In this document: positions 32,787 to 43,887 of the stretch, in pieces
Layout of the letters: every line of letters begins with the position of its first letter
How positions within the stretch are numbered: the first letter of the stretch is position 1
Assembly (NCBI RefSeq): GCF_004363955.1
Contig: NZ_SNZR01000015.1
Coordinates: forward strand, 124,001 to 188,000
Reading direction: 5' to 3'
DNA length: 64,000 nucleotides
From: Enterovirga rhinocerotis
Lineage (GTDB): Bacteria; Pseudomonadota; Alphaproteobacteria; Rhizobiales; Beijerinckiaceae
Notes under the pieces: generated by a model
Told to the model about the DNA's origin: nothing
Databases searched by the model: none
The model's input: only the letters and a program-made list of their open reading frames with translations
Made by a program: the position numbers and the translations under genes

Positions 32787-34178
32787 TCAGCTCGGCGCCA
32801 GCATGTCCTCGGCCCGGACGACGCGGTCGAATTCCTCGGCCGTGACGTGGCCCGATTTCAGGGCCTCTTCCTTCAGCGTCGTGCCGTTCTTGTGCGCGGC
32901 CTTCGCGATCGCGGCGGCCTTGTCGTAGCCGATCGAGGGAGCGAGGGCGGTCACGAGCATCAGCGAGCGGCCGAGAAGCTCGGTGATCTTGTCGCGATTC
33001 GCCTTGATGCCGACGACGCAATTGTCGGTGAAGCTGATGGAGGCGTCGGCGATGAGCCGGATCGATTGCAGCACGGCGTAGCCGATCACCGGCTTGAAGA
33101 CGTTCAGCTCGAAATGGCCCTGGCTGCCGGCCATCGCGACCGTCGTGCCGTTGCCCGTCACCTGGCAGCAGACCATGGTGAGCGCCTCGCACTGGGTGGG
33201 GTTCACCTTGCCCGGCATGATCGAGGAGCCCGGCTCGTTCTCCGGCAGCGACAGCTCGCCGAGACCCGAGCGCGGGCCGGATCCGAGGAAGCGGATGTCG
33301 TTGGCGATCTTGAAGAGGCTCGCCGCGATCGTCGTCAGCGCACCTTGCGTGAAGACCATGGCGTCGTGCGAGGCGAGAGCCTCGAACTTGTTCTCGGCGG
33401 ACACGAAGGGCAGCTTCGTCAGTTCGGCGACCTTGGCCGCGAAGGCGTCGGCGAAGCGGGGATGGGCGTTGAGGCCCGTGCCGACCGCCGTGCCGCCCTG
33501 GGCGAGGGCGTAGATCCCGGGAAGCGTCGCCTCGATCCGGCCGATGCCGAGCTGGACCTGCATGGCGTAGCCCGAGAATTCCTGCCCGAGCGTGACCGGC
33601 GTCGCGTCCTGCGTGTGCGTGCGGCCGATCTTGATGACGTCGGCGAATTCCTTGGCCTTGGCGTCGAGCGCCTTGTGCAGGTGGCGCAGGGCCGGCAGCA
33701 GCCGGTCGTTGATCTCGCGCGCCGTCGCGATGTGCATCGCGGTCGGGAAGACGTCGTTCGACGACTGCCCGCGATTGACGTGGTCGTTCGGGTGGACGGG
33801 AGACTTGCCGCCGCGCTTGCCGCCGAGGGATTCGTTCGCGAGGCTGGCGATGACCTCGTTGGCGTTCATGTTCGACTGGGTGCCCGAGCCCGTCTGCCAG
33901 ACGACCAGCGGGAACTCGTCGTCGTACTTGCCGGCAACGACGCCCGCCGCGGCCGCCGCGACGGCATCGGCGACGGTCCCGTCGACCTCGCCGAGGTCCT
34001 TGTTCACCAAAGCTGCCGCCTGTTTCACCATGCCGAGCGCATGGACGAGCGGGGCGGGCATCCGCTCGCCGCCGATCTTGAAGTTCTGCAGCGAGCGCTG
34101 CGTCTGCGCTCCCCAGAACCGGTCGGCGGGGACCTCGATCGGCCCGAAGGTATCGCTCTCGGTGCGGGTGGCTGTCAT
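32787..34178 (-). CDS. fumC: Class II fumarate hydratase
   Basis: FumC interconverts fumarate and L-malate in the TCA cycle without an iron-sulfur cluster. The 463-residue protein has [21 protein letters not shown], the [14 protein letters not shown] motif near residue 100, [20 protein letters not shown] and the active-site signature [17 protein letters not shown] near residue 317. Length is typical. It leads the operon fumC-ccdA-ccdB-DUF4169-RHH and diverges from the membrane protein at 34325, with an inverted repeat between them. Confidence 0.95.
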   Translation of the reverse strand: MTATRTESDTFGPIEVPADRFWGAQTQRSLQNFKIGGERMPAPLVHALGMVKQAAALVNKDLGEVDGTVADAVAAAAAGVVAGKYDDEFPLVVWQTGSGTQSNMNANEVIASLANESLGGKRGGKSPVHPNDHVNRGQSSNDVFPTAMHIATAREINDRLLPALRHLHKALDAKAKEFADVIKIGRTHTQDATPVTLGQEFSGYAMQVQLGIGRIEATLPGIYALAQGGTAVGTGLNAHPRFADAFAAKVAELTKLPFVSAENKFEALASHDAMVFTQGALTTIAASLFKIANDIRFLGSGPRSGLGELSLPENEPGSSIMPGKVNPTQCEALTMVCCQVTGNGTTVAMAGSQGHFELNVFKPVIGYAVLQSIRLIADASISFTDNCVVGIKANRDKITELLGRSLMLVTALAPSIGYDKAAAIAKAAHKNGTTLKEEALKSGHVTAEEFDRVVRAEDMLAPS

Positions 34179-34256
34179 CGCTGGCTCCGTTTTCCGCCCG
34201 GGGAGGTGTCCGAACGGAGCGACGGCGTCAACCTCGATATGCGTCCAAAGTCTAGA

Positions 34257-34279
34257 GTTGTGATGACTGTTATCACAAC
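34257..34279. promoter_or_regulatory. Inverted repeat between fumC and membrane-protein genes
   Basis: Perfect 8-base arms GTTGTGAT / ATCACAAC with a 7-base spacer lie in the divergent intergenic region of 146 bases. The region is AT-richer than its surroundings. The TGTGA...TCACA spacing is 9, not the 6 of Crp/Fnr sites, so the binding protein is unknown. It could control either gene. Confidence 0.5.
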
Positions 34280-34324
34280 CTAAGAGTGTTATTGATTGTG
34301 CCGGGGATGATGCGGAGGGGCATG

Positions 34325-35134
34325 ATGGCCGAAGTGAGCATCGAGGAGAGAGCGGCGCTCGCCGCCGAGCGCAACAATCTCTCGAAAATCTTGGTCAGCT
34401 ACAGCATCGTGGCGATCATGCTGCTGCTGGCGAGCGCATTCGTTTTCACCGTCACGGTCACGCTCTCGCTGACGGCGGCCGATACGCGCATAGACAAGGT
34501 CATCGGCATCGCCGACAAGGTCATATCGTCATTTTTCCCTCTCGTGGGGGCCTGGGTCGGGACGGTCGTCGCCTTTTACTTCGCGCGCGACAACTTCATC
34601 GTTGCGACGCAATCGGCACAGGCTCTTCTGAGGAAGGAGCCGGTCGATCCCCTGAGCCTGAAAAGCGCCGAATCCAGCATGATTCCGCTTGCCAAGGCCA
34701 CGGTCAAAAGGGGCAGCGAGGCCACGCTCAAGGCAACGACTTTGAGGGCTCTCCTGACCGAGATGGCGGATAAGAACGTGTCCCGGCTTCCGCTGCTCTT
34801 CGAAGACGATCGCCCCTTCGCCGTGCTGCACGCCGATCGGATCCGCCAGTTCTTCGCGGAGAAGGGGGCCGCGATCGATCAGGCCGAGGCGACGTTGCAG
34901 ACTATGCTGGCCGATCCGGAATATGCCCGCTGGCTCCCGGCCTCCTACGCCTTGGTCGGTCCCTCCACTTCGCTCAGCGATGGCTGGACCGCCATCCAGA
35001 CGCAGAAGATGCGGATGGGTCGGCTCGGGTGCCGGGATGCCCTCGTGACCAAAAACGGGAAGGCCGACGAGGCGGTGGTCGGCTTTCTGACCGACGAGGT
35101 GATCAACCGCGAGCGGCTCACCGCGACCCAATAG
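34325..35134 (+). CDS. Membrane protein with CBS-like C-terminal domain, unknown
   Basis: A 269-residue protein with two membrane helices in the first 90 residues ([20 protein letters not shown] and [18 protein letters not shown]), then a soluble region. That region has two strand-helix units that look like a CBS pair: [20 protein letters not shown] followed by [15 protein letters not shown], and later [20 protein letters not shown] followed by [15 protein letters not shown]. The CBS call is by pattern only. Start ATG 34325 has GGAGG six bases upstream; ATG 34322 is equally open. Function unknown; it is divergent from fumC. Confidence 0.6.
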   Translation: MAEVSIEERAALAAERNNLSKILVSYSIVAIMLLLASAFVFTVTVTLSLTAADTRIDKVIGIADKVISSFFPLVGAWVGTVVAFYFARDNFIVATQSAQALLRKEPVDPLSLKSAESSMIPLAKATVKRGSEATLKATTLRALLTEMADKNVSRLPLLFEDDRPFAVLHADRIRQFFAEKGAAIDQAEATLQTMLADPEYARWLPASYALVGPSTSLSDGWTAIQTQKMRMGRLGCRDALVTKNGKADEAVVGFLTDEVINRERLTATQ

Positions 35135-35203
35135 CGCGGCGGAGCCGCGGGCCCTTCCGGGCGGCAGGGTTCTTCGCCACCTTACGGGGTGGCGGAGATC
35201 ACC

Positions 35204-36586
35204 ATGCTTGCAGAGCCGAAGGACCGCTTTCGCCCGGATCGCTTTCGCCCTCCGGCGCCGACGCCTCTCCGGCGCCCGCCGGACATCTTCGCCTTCCTGA
35301 AGGGCGCTCGCGACAATCCGCTGACGACGTGGACGCAGGCGCATTTCGAGGAGCCGGTCATCGCGAGCGAGGGCGTGCTCGGGCGCGTGACGGTGCTGAG
35401 CGATCCGCAGGCCATCCGGCACGTCCTCGTCGACAACTCCGCGAATTATCGGAAGGACGACCTCCAGCGCCGGGTGCTCGCCCCCGGCCTCGGCGAGGGG
35501 CTGCTCACGGCCGAGGGCCCCGTCTGGCGGCGACAGCGGCGGGCCTTGGCGCCGCTCTTCACGCCGAAGACGGTGGCGAGCTTCCGGGCGCCGATGGTCG
35601 AGGCCGCCGACCGCCTCGTGCGGCGTCTGACGCGGCGCGACGGGCGCCCGGTCGACGCGGTGCTCGAGATGACGCGCGTGACGCTCGACGTGCTGGAACG
35701 GACGATCTTCACCCATGGGCTCGCCCGCGATCCGGACGCCCTGTCGCGTGCCATCACACGCTATTTCGAGGCGATCGGGCCGATCGACCCGCTCGATGTC
35801 TTCGGCCTCCCGGGCTGGGTGCCCCGGATCGGCCGGATCCGGGCGCGGCCGGCCCTCCGCTTCTTCGAGGAGGTCGTCGGCGAACTGACCGATGCCCGCA
35901 AGCGCCTGCTCGCGGCCGGGGAGGCGGCGCCGCGCGACCTCCTCACGCTCCTCCTGGAGGCAGAGGATCCCGAGACCGGCGAGCGGCTCTCGGATCTCGA
36001 GGTCTCCGCGAATGTCGTGACGTTCATCGGGGCGGGGCACGAGACGACCGCGAATGCGTTGTCCTGGGCGCTCTATCTGCTGTCGCAGGCGCCGCTCGTC
36101 CGGGATCGGCTGGAGGCCGAAATCGACGCGGCCGGGCCGACCTGCGCGCCGGACGATCTGCCCTTCACGCGGGCGGTGCTGGAGGAGGCGATGCGGCTCT
36201 ATCCGCCCGTGCCCTTCATGAGCCGTTCCGCCATCGCCGAGGATCGAGTCCTGGGCTATCGCATCCCGAAGGGCTCGCTGGTGATGATCGCGCCCTGGGT
36301 GCTGCATCGGCACCGCACGCTCTGGGACGAGCCCGACGCCTTCGATCCCGAGCGCTTCATGCCGGAGCGGCGGACCCGGATCGACCGATTCGCCTATCTG
36401 CCCTTCGGTGCGGGACCCCGCGTCTGCATCGGCGCGGCCTTCTCGCTTCAGGAGCAGGTGATCGTGCTCGCCCGGATCGCGGCCGCGGCGCGGCTCGATC
36501 TCGAACCCGGCACGCGCGTCATGCCCGTGCACCGGGTGACGCTGCGTCCGTCCGATGGGCTGCCGATGCGCGTGCGGCTGCGCTGA
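35204..36586 (+). CDS. Cytochrome P450
   Basis: A 460-residue soluble bacterial P450 monooxygenase with all key motifs: I-helix GAGHETTAN near residue 280 (oxygen activation), ExxR in EEAMRLYPP near 325, PERFMPER near 380, and the heme-binding loop FGAGPRVCIG near 405 with the cysteine ligand. It lacks an N-terminal anchor. No ferredoxin or reductase gene is adjacent, so redox partners and substrate are not indicated. ATG 35204 was chosen because GGCGGAG lies about seven bases upstream; GTG 35189 would add five residues. Confidence 0.9.
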   Translation: MLAEPKDRFRPDRFRPPAPTPLRRPPDIFAFLKGARDNPLTTWTQAHFEEPVIASEGVLGRVTVLSDPQAIRHVLVDNSANYRKDDLQRRVLAPGLGEGLLTAEGPVWRRQRRALAPLFTPKTVASFRAPMVEAADRLVRRLTRRDGRPVDAVLEMTRVTLDVLERTIFTHGLARDPDALSRAITRYFEAIGPIDPLDVFGLPGWVPRIGRIRARPALRFFEEVVGELTDARKRLLAAGEAAPRDLLTLLLEAEDPETGERLSDLEVSANVVTFIGAGHETTANALSWALYLLSQAPLVRDRLEAEIDAAGPTCAPDDLPFTRAVLEEAMRLYPPVPFMSRSAIAEDRVLGYRIPKGSLVMIAPWVLHRHRTLWDEPDAFDPERFMPERRTRIDRFAYLPFGAGPRVCIGAAFSLQEQVIVLARIAAAARLDLEPGTRVMPVHRVTLRPSDGLPMRVRLR

Positions 36587-36596
36587 TCCCGAAGGG

Positions 36597-37151
36597 TCAG
36601 CTCTTCTTCCGGAACGCGTCGAGGCTCACGACTTCGGCGCCGCTCTCTTCGGCGGCAGGCGCCGCTTCGTCCGCATCGGCGGCGGCTTCGTCCTTGCCCT
36701 CGGACTTGGAGGTCTTGCGGGAGCCGAGCTTCGGCACCGGACCGGGGAGAGTCGGGATCGGCGACGGCTCGTCCGCATCGCCGTCCTGCGCGACGTCCTG
36801 GGTCTCGAATTTCAGGCCGAACTGGACGGACGGATCGAAGAAGCCGGTGAGGGCGTCGAAGGGGATGCGCAGCCGCTCGGGGATGCCGGAGAAGGACAGC
36901 CCGACCTCGAAGGCCTGGTCGGTGACGTTCAGCCCCGTGAACTGGTGCTGCAGGACGATCGTCATGTCCTGCGGATAGCGCTCGCGCAGGCGCTGGGAGA
37001 GGCGGACGCCGGATTTGTCCGTCCGGAACGAGATGTAGAAATGATGGTCGCCCGGAAGCCCGTCCCGCACGGTATCGGTCAGGACGCGCCGCACGACGCC
37101 CTTGAGGGCGTCCTGGACGAGGAGATCGTATCGGATATGGGCCGTCGACAT
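36597..37151 (-). CDS. sspB: SspB-family ClpXP adaptor protein
   Basis: SspB delivers ssrA-tagged proteins to ClpXP, connecting with the tmRNA gene at 53.3-53.6 kb in this window. The alphaproteobacterial form is evident: IRYDLLVQDALKGVVRRVL start, HHFYISFRTDKSGVRLSQRL, MTIVLQHQFTGLNV and FSGIPERLRIPFDALTGFFDPSVQFGL. The C-terminal 65 residues are Ala/Glu-rich and end in VVSLDAFRKK, the short ClpX-binding tail typical of this family. The gene is convergent with the P450 gene and divergent from thyA. Confidence 0.93.
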   Translation of the reverse strand: MSTAHIRYDLLVQDALKGVVRRVLTDTVRDGLPGDHHFYISFRTDKSGVRLSQRLRERYPQDMTIVLQHQFTGLNVTDQAFEVGLSFSGIPERLRIPFDALTGFFDPSVQFGLKFETQDVAQDGDADEPSPIPTLPGPVPKLGSRKTSKSEGKDEAAADADEAAPAAEESGAEVVSLDAFRKKS

Positions 37152-37325
37152 GAGGTTCCGGGAACGCGGTGAGACGAAGGCCGAGAGCGACAGGCCCGTC
37201 CGGCCCAGTTATAGGGAGAGCCGGGCGGCGAGGGAAGCGGGGACAAACCCCCGTCCCCCGCTTCGGTCGCGAGCGCTGCTCGTGTAGAGAACGGCCTACG
37301 CTCGGCAGACGAGCCGGAGAGCGGC

Positions 37326-38120
37326 ATGCGCGCCTACCATGACCTCCTGCGTCGGATTCTCGAGGAGGGGACGCCCAAATCGGATCGGACCGGCACGGGG
37401 ACGATCTCGGTCTTCGGCCACCAGATGCGGTTCGATCTCTCCCGCGGCTTTCCGCTGGTCACGACGAAGCGAGTGCATCTGAAATCGGTCGTGCACGAAC
37501 TCCTCTGGTTCCTGAAGGGCGACACCAACATCGCCTATCTGAAGGACCATGGCGTCACGATCTGGGACGAATGGGCCGACGAGCGCGGCGATCTCGGCCC
37601 GGTCTACGGCCGGCAATGGCGCTCCTGGGAAGGGCGTGACGGACGGGTGATCGACCAGATCGCGTGGGTGCAGGACGAGATCCGGCGCAATCCCGATTCG
37701 CGCCGCCTCATCGTCTCGGCCTGGAACCCGGCCGATCTCGACCGGATGGCGCTCGCGCCCTGCCATTGCCTGTTCCAGTTCTACGTCGCGGATGGCCGGC
37801 TCTCCTGCCAGCTCTATCAGCGCTCCGCCGATGCCTTCCTCGGCGTGCCTTTCAACATCGCGTCCTACGCTCTTCTGACCGTCATGATGGCCCAGGCGAC
37901 GGGCCTCGAGCCGGGCGACTTCGTGCACAGCTTCGGCGACCTCCACCTCTATTCGAACCATCTGGACCAGGCCCGCCTCCAGCTGACCCGCGAGCCGAGG
38001 CCTCTGCCGGCGCTGGTCCTCAATCCGGACGTCCGCTCGGTGTTCGATTTCCGCTACGAGGACATCCTGGTGGAGGGCTACGACCCGGCGCCGGGGATCA
38101 AGGCACCGGTGGCGGTGTGA
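37326..38120 (+). CDS. thyA: Thymidylate synthase ThyA
   Basis: Methylates dUMP to dTMP using methylene-tetrahydrofolate. The 264-residue protein has [20 protein letters not shown] start, [19 protein letters not shown], the catalytic Cys in [11 protein letters not shown] near residue 146, and [20 protein letters not shown]. Length matches the E. coli form. The stop TGA overlaps the folA start as TGATG, so thymidylate synthase and dihydrofolate reductase, which act in consecutive folate steps, are translationally coupled. Confidence 0.96.
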   Translation: MRAYHDLLRRILEEGTPKSDRTGTGTISVFGHQMRFDLSRGFPLVTTKRVHLKSVVHELLWFLKGDTNIAYLKDHGVTIWDEWADERGDLGPVYGRQWRSWEGRDGRVIDQIAWVQDEIRRNPDSRRLIVSAWNPADLDRMALAPCHCLFQFYVADGRLSCQLYQRSADAFLGVPFNIASYALLTVMMAQATGLEPGDFVHSFGDLHLYSNHLDQARLQLTREPRPLPALVLNPDVRSVFDFRYEDILVEGYDPAPGIKAPVAV

Positions 38121-38686
38121 TGCCGGGAGGCGCGGCTGGTCTTCCGCTCGTCGCGGTCGTCGCGGTCGCCGAGAACGGCGTCATCGGGCGCGAGAACGAT
38201 CTGCCCTGGCGATTGCGGACCGATCTGCGCCGGTTCCGGGCGATCACGATGGGCAAGCCCCTGATCATCGGGCGCCGCAACTGGGATTCGATCGGCCGGC
38301 CGCTGCCGGGTCGCGACATCATCGTGATGACCAAGCGGCGCGACTTCGCGGCGGAGGGCGTCGATGTCGTGCATGGCTGGGGCGAGGCGCGCCGGCGCGC
38401 GGCCGAGATTGCCGCCCGCACTGGCGCCGCGGAGGCGATCGTCGGCGGCGGGGCGGAGATCTATCGTCTGGCCATGCCCGAGATCGACGCCCTGCGGCTC
38501 ACCCGTGTTCATGCCCGGCCGGAGGGAGACGTGCATTTTCCCGCCTATGATGAACGCGGCTTCCGGGAGGTGTTCCGGGAGGAGCATCCGGCAGGGCCGC
38601 AGGACGACCACGCCTTCACGTTCATCGATCTCGTCCGGCCGGTGCGAGAGGGCGAAACGGGGCATCGCGACAGCTTGGCCGGTTGA
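38120..38686 (+). CDS. folA: Dihydrofolate reductase
   Basis: Reduces dihydrofolate, the product of ThyA, to tetrahydrofolate with NADPH. The 188-residue protein has VAVVAVAENGVIGRENDLPW near residue 10 with the active-site Trp, LRRFRAITMGKPLIIGRRNWDSIG, and AEAIVGGGAEIYRLAMPEID near residue 110. ATG 38120 overlaps the thyA stop. The C-terminal 20 residues after FTFIDLVRP are an extension. The next gene, hflK, starts 118 bases downstream. Confidence 0.95.
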   Translation: MPGGAAGLPLVAVVAVAENGVIGRENDLPWRLRTDLRRFRAITMGKPLIIGRRNWDSIGRPLPGRDIIVMTKRRDFAAEGVDVVHGWGEARRRAAEIAARTGAAEAIVGGGAEIYRLAMPEIDALRLTRVHARPEGDVHFPAYDERGFREVFREEHPAGPQDDHAFTFIDLVRPVREGETGHRDSLAG

Positions 38687-38804
38687 CGCGGCGCCTGTCC
38701 CCGCCCATGTCCCGAGCTTGACACCATTCCGGCGGACGACAACAAGCGCCCTTGCCTGCTCCCGCGGGCGACCACGAGGCCGCTGAGGGAAACTGGCGAG
38801 GACG

Positions 38805-40016
38805 ATGCCCTGGAGTAATCAGAGCGGTGGCGGCAACGGCGGCGGCGGTCCTTGGGGACAGCGCGGCGGCGGGTCGTCTGGCGGCGGCGGCGGTGGCGGC
38901 GGCCCCTGGGGCGGTGGCTCCGGCGGCGGTAGCGGCGGCGGCGGTGGTGGTGGCGGCAACAGGCCGCCCGATCTCGAGGATATGCTCCGGCGCGGCCAGG
39001 ACCGGCTGCGCGACATCTTCCCCGGCGGCTCGGGAGGCGGTGGCCAGCTGAGCGGCCGCGCGATCGCGCTGCTGCTGCTCGGCGGCATCTTCGTCTGGCT
39101 GATGACGGGATGGTACACCGTCCGGCCGAACGAGGTCGGCTTGAACCTCATCTTCGGCAAGTACTCCTCGAGCGCGGCCAACGGCCTGCGCTGGAACTGG
39201 CCCTATCCGATCGGGCAGGTCGAGAAGCCGCTCGTGACGCAGAACCGCACGATCGAGATCGGCGTCCGCAACGTCGATACGCGCCGGCCTCAGCGTCCGG
39301 TCGATTCCGAGAGCCTGATGCTCACGGGCGACGAGAACATCGTCGACATCGACTTCACGCTGCAATGGCAGGTCGACCCCAACAAGGTCACCGATTTCGT
39401 CTTCAACCTCCAGAACCCCGAGGACACCGTTCGCGTCGTCGCCGAGAGCGCGATGCGCGAGGTGATCGGCCGCCGCAACATCCAGACGATCCTCACCGTC
39501 GACCGCTCCGCGATCGAGGCCGAGGTGCACAAGCTGACCCAGGACACGCTGAACCATTACGGTGCCGGCATCGAGGTTCTGCGCGTCAACCTGCAGCGCG
39601 TCGACCCGCCCCAGCAGGTCATCGATGCGTTCCGTGACGTCCAGGCGGCCCGTGCCGACCAGGATCGCGTCCGCAACGAAGCCGAGACCTATGCGAGCCG
39701 GGTCGTCCCCGAAGCGCGCGGTGAGGCGGCGAAGATCATCCAGGGCGCCGAGGCCTATCGCGAGCGTTCGATCGCCGAGGCGAAGGGTGCCGCGTCCCGC
39801 TTCGACCAGGTCTATGCCGAATATGCCAAGGCGCCGGCCGTGATCCGCGAGCGCATGTTCATCGACACGATGGAGAAGGTCCTGACCGGCAGCGAAAAGC
39901 TGATCCTCGACCAGCAGCCGGGACAGAGCGGGGTCGTGCCCTATCTGCCCTTGAGCGAGCTGGGTCGCCGGACACCGCCCGCACCGCCCGCGACCGCTCA
40001 GGGAGCCGGCCGATGA
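38805..40016 (+). CDS. hflK: HflK, membrane protease FtsH regulator subunit
   Basis: HflK forms the HflKC cage around FtsH in the inner membrane and limits its protease action. The 403-residue protein starts with a Gly-rich N-terminus (residues about 6-48, with long GGG runs), then NRPPDLEDMLRRGQDRLRDIF, a membrane helix IALLLLGGIFVWLMTGWYTV near residue 87-106, and the SPFH/Band 7 domain with QRPVDSESLMLTGDENIVDI. The stop overlaps the hflC ATG (ATGA). Typical length. Confidence 0.94.
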   Translation: MPWSNQSGGGNGGGGPWGQRGGGSSGGGGGGGGPWGGGSGGGSGGGGGGGGNRPPDLEDMLRRGQDRLRDIFPGGSGGGGQLSGRAIALLLLGGIFVWLMTGWYTVRPNEVGLNLIFGKYSSSAANGLRWNWPYPIGQVEKPLVTQNRTIEIGVRNVDTRRPQRPVDSESLMLTGDENIVDIDFTLQWQVDPNKVTDFVFNLQNPEDTVRVVAESAMREVIGRRNIQTILTVDRSAIEAEVHKLTQDTLNHYGAGIEVLRVNLQRVDPPQQVIDAFRDVQAARADQDRVRNEAETYASRVVPEARGEAAKIIQGAEAYRERSIAEAKGAASRFDQVYAEYAKAPAVIRERMFIDTMEKVLTGSEKLILDQQPGQSGVVPYLPLSELGRRTPPAPPATAQGAGR

Positions 40017-40945
40017 CCGCTCTTCGTACCGCTCTTCTGGTCCTGCTCGCCGCGGTCTTCCTCCTGCTGTTCTCGGCGACCTTCATCGTCGACCAGCGTC
40101 AGCAGGCGCTCGTCCTCCGCTTCGGCGCCATCCGGACCGTCGCGACCCAGCCGGGGCTCTATTTCAAGCTGCCCCTGTTCGAGAACGTCGTCTATCTCGA
40201 CCGGCGTATTCTCGACCTCAACCTGCCGGCGCAGGAGGTGATCGCGTCGGACCAGAAGCGGCTCGTCGTGGATTCCTTCGCACGCTACCGCATCCTCGAC
40301 CCGCTTCGCTTCTATCAGACCGTCAACACCATCGCGGGCGCCAACAACCGGCTCGGCGCGATCGTCTCCTCGACGGTTCGTGGCGTCCTGGGCGACGCGA
40401 CGTTCACCGACGTGGTCAGGACCGATCGTGAAGCGCTGATGCGGACCATCCGCGACCGCGTGAACCAGGCCGCGCGTGGCCTCGGCGTCGAGATCGTCGA
40501 CGTCCGCCTGCGCCGCGTGGATCTGCCCGAGCAGAACAGCCAGGCGATCTTCCAGCGCATGCAGACCGAGCGTCAGCGCGAGGCGACCGATCTTCGCGCC
40601 CAGGGCACGCAGATCGGGCAGTCGATCCGGGCGAGGGCCGATCGCGACGTCACGGTGATCGTGGCCGAGGCGAACCAGAAGTCCGACGAGCTGCGCGGTA
40701 CCGGCGAGGCCGAGAAGAACCGCATCCTGGCCGAGGCCTTCGGCCGCGACCCGGACTTCTTCTCCTTCTATCGCTGGATGCAGACCTACGAGAGCGCCCT
40801 GAAGTCCGGCGATACCCGGATGATCCTGTCGCCGACCTCGGAAGTCCTGCGTTACTTCAAGGGCCCGACCGCGCAGAGCGTCGCTCCGGCGGCGCGAGCC
40901 CCCGCTGCCGCTGCTGCTCCGACAGAACCCTCGTCCCGGCCCTGA
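40013..40945 (+). CDS. hflC: HflC, membrane protease FtsH regulator subunit
   Basis: Partner of HflK in the SPFH/Band 7 complex. The 310-residue protein has an N-terminal membrane helix (about residues 5-27), DQRQQALVLRFGAIRTVATQ, LDRRILDLNLPAQEVIASDQKRL and the typical VRLRRVDLPEQNSQAIFQRM segment, ending with a short Ala/Pro-rich tail. It overlaps hflK by 4 bases and is followed after 5 bases by the DUF2065 gene, so hflK-hflC-DUF2065 and the downstream protease gene are likely one stress-related group. Confidence 0.94.
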   Translation: MTALRTALLVLLAAVFLLLFSATFIVDQRQQALVLRFGAIRTVATQPGLYFKLPLFENVVYLDRRILDLNLPAQEVIASDQKRLVVDSFARYRILDPLRFYQTVNTIAGANNRLGAIVSSTVRGVLGDATFTDVVRTDREALMRTIRDRVNQAARGLGVEIVDVRLRRVDLPEQNSQAIFQRMQTERQREATDLRAQGTQIGQSIRARADRDVTVIVAEANQKSDELRGTGEAEKNRILAEAFGRDPDFFSFYRWMQTYESALKSGDTRMILSPTSEVLRYFKGPTAQSVAPAARAPAAAAAPTEPSSRP

Positions 40946-40950
40946 GCCGG

Positions 40951-41145
40951 ATGAGGGACCTTGTCGCAGCCCTCGGCCTCGCCCTTGCCATCGAAGGTCT
41001 TCTGTTTGCATCTTTCCCCGATGCGATGAAGCGAGCCCTCCTGGAGGCCGCCGAGTCGCCACGGGAATCGATGAGAACCGTCGGGCTCGTCAGCGCACTC
41101 GTCGGCGTCGGGATCATCTGGGCCGTCCGCCGGCTGTGGGCCTGA
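40951..41145 (+). CDS. DUF2065-family small membrane protein
   Basis: A 64-residue protein with two membrane helices: LVAALGLALAIEGLLFASFP (residues about 4-23) and VGLVSALVGVGIIWAVRRLW (about 44-63), the form of DUF2065 (YjeT-like). In proteobacteria DUF2065 genes follow hflC. Function unknown; possibly part of or near the HflKC-FtsH complex. Confidence 0.85.
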   Translation: MRDLVAALGLALAIEGLLFASFPDAMKRALLEAAESPRESMRTVGLVSALVGVGIIWAVRRLWA

Positions 41146-41223
41146 TACGCCTCCGGGGCGAAGCATAAGAGCAGTGTTTGCGTCGTCCGGCGGCGGTCCG
41201 GGCGCGATCGACGGGGACGAGCG

Positions 41224-42729
<1,506 letters not shown>

Positions 42730-42746
42730 GTCGACGAGACCTGCGT

Positions 42747-42771
42747 GACCTCTCCCCTCGCGGGAGAGGTC
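42747..42771. repeat. Perfect hairpin after protease gene
   Basis: GACCTCTCCC and GGGAGAGGTC are perfect 10-base arms with a CTCGC loop, 17 bases after the protease stop. No T-run follows, so it is either a transcript-end stabiliser or a copy of a common intergenic palindrome. Confidence 0.6.
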
Positions 42772-42901
42772 GGGCGCTGCCGGTTCAAGGATCGGGCAGG
42801 GCGAAACCTGGCAGCGTCACGTCCCCGTGGGGGCGGCCCCTCGCGTTGAGGCGTGAGCCGGTATGGAGGGCGGCCTGCCTGCCGGCAGCGCCTTCTCGAC
42901 G

Positions 42902-43783
42902 TTACGCTCGGTGCCGAGAGAGCACTCGCCCCGCCACCGCATCGAGCTTGGCGAGAATCGCGGGGTCGCGGGCGTCCGGCGAGGTCATGATCGCGTGCTC
43001 GAGCGCCCGGTCCGATTTCACGGGGCAGGGCTCGTGCTCGGCCGGGAAATCCCGTGCGAGCCGCGCCACAAGGCGGGCGGCCTTGCCGGCATTGGCCTTC
43101 ACCACGGCGATCACGTCCGAGACCTCGACCGCTTCGTGGTCCGGATGCCAGCAATCGTAATCCGTCACCATCGCGATCGTCGCGTAGGTGATCTCGGCCT
43201 CGCGGGCGAGTTTGGCCTCCGGCATGTTGGTCATGCCGATGACGTCGTAGCCGGCGGCCCGATAGGAGAGCGACTCGGCCCGCGAGGAGAATTGCGGCCC
43301 CTCCATGCAGACATAGGTGCCGCCGCGATGGACCTCGATCCCCTCGGCGTGGGCGGCGGCCGCGATGCGCTCCTGAAGCCGCGGGCCCACCGGATGGGCC
43401 ATCGAGACATGGGCGACGCAGCCGGCGCCGAAGAAGGAGCTCTCGCGCCGCGTCGTGCGGTCGACGAACTGGTCGACGAGGACGAAGCGACCGGGCGGGA
43501 GCGATTCCCGATAGGAGCCACAGGCGGAGATCGAGACGAGGTCGGTGACGCCGGCGCGTTTGAGCGCATCGATATTGGCCCGGTAGTCGATATCGCCCGG
43601 CGCCAGGCGGTGGCCACGGCCGTGGCGGGGCAGGAAGACGACCTCGGTCGGGCCGATCCGGCCGAATCGGAGTGCATCCGACGGCTCTCCCCAGGGAGAT
43701 GTGATCCGCTCCTCGCGCAGGTCCTCGAGCCCGGGAAGGTCGTAGACGCCCGATCCGCCGATGATGCCCAGAACCGCCTTCAT
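42902..43783 (-). CDS. mtnP: S-methyl-5'-thioadenosine phosphorylase
   Basis: MtnP splits methylthioadenosine with phosphate, first step of methionine salvage. The 293-residue protein has the family start MKAVLGIIGGSGVYDLPGLE, the phosphate-binding FLPRHGRGHRLAPGDIDYRANI near residue 56, TYVCMEGPQFSSRAES near residue 150 and IGMTNMPEAKLAREAEI near residue 180, with the usual Asp-containing TDYDCWH. It stands alone on the minus strand; a terminator lies between it and the upstream cytochrome c1 gene, so it has its own transcript. Confidence 0.93.
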   Translation of the reverse strand: MKAVLGIIGGSGVYDLPGLEDLREERITSPWGEPSDALRFGRIGPTEVVFLPRHGRGHRLAPGDIDYRANIDALKRAGVTDLVSISACGSYRESLPPGRFVLVDQFVDRTTRRESSFFGAGCVAHVSMAHPVGPRLQERIAAAAHAEGIEVHRGGTYVCMEGPQFSSRAESLSYRAAGYDVIGMTNMPEAKLAREAEITYATIAMVTDYDCWHPDHEAVEVSDVIAVVKANAGKAARLVARLARDFPAEHEPCPVKSDRALEHAIMTSPDARDPAILAKLDAVAGRVLSRHRA

Positions 43784-43833
43784 ATCCGACCGTCTCCACC
43801 GTTTGCGCCGGTCGATTCTGGCGCGCAGGCCGC

Positions 43834-43863
43834 AAAAGAAAAGGCCCGGCGCAAGGCCGGGCC
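43834..43863 (-). terminator. Rho-independent terminator of the petABC operon
   Basis: On the minus strand GGCCCGGC / GCCGGGCC pair around a TTGC-type loop and are followed by TTTTCTTTT, about 25 bases after the cytochrome c1 stop. This ends the bc1 transcript before mtnP. Confidence 0.85.
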
Positions 43864-43887
43864 GATTTCGTTGCGTCGTTCGGGCCC

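Noticed and set aside
34257-34279. A Crp/Fnr binding site
   Set aside because: The TGTGA/TCACA half-sites are 9 bases apart; the family requires 6 (Crp) or the TTGAT/ATCAA form (Fnr).
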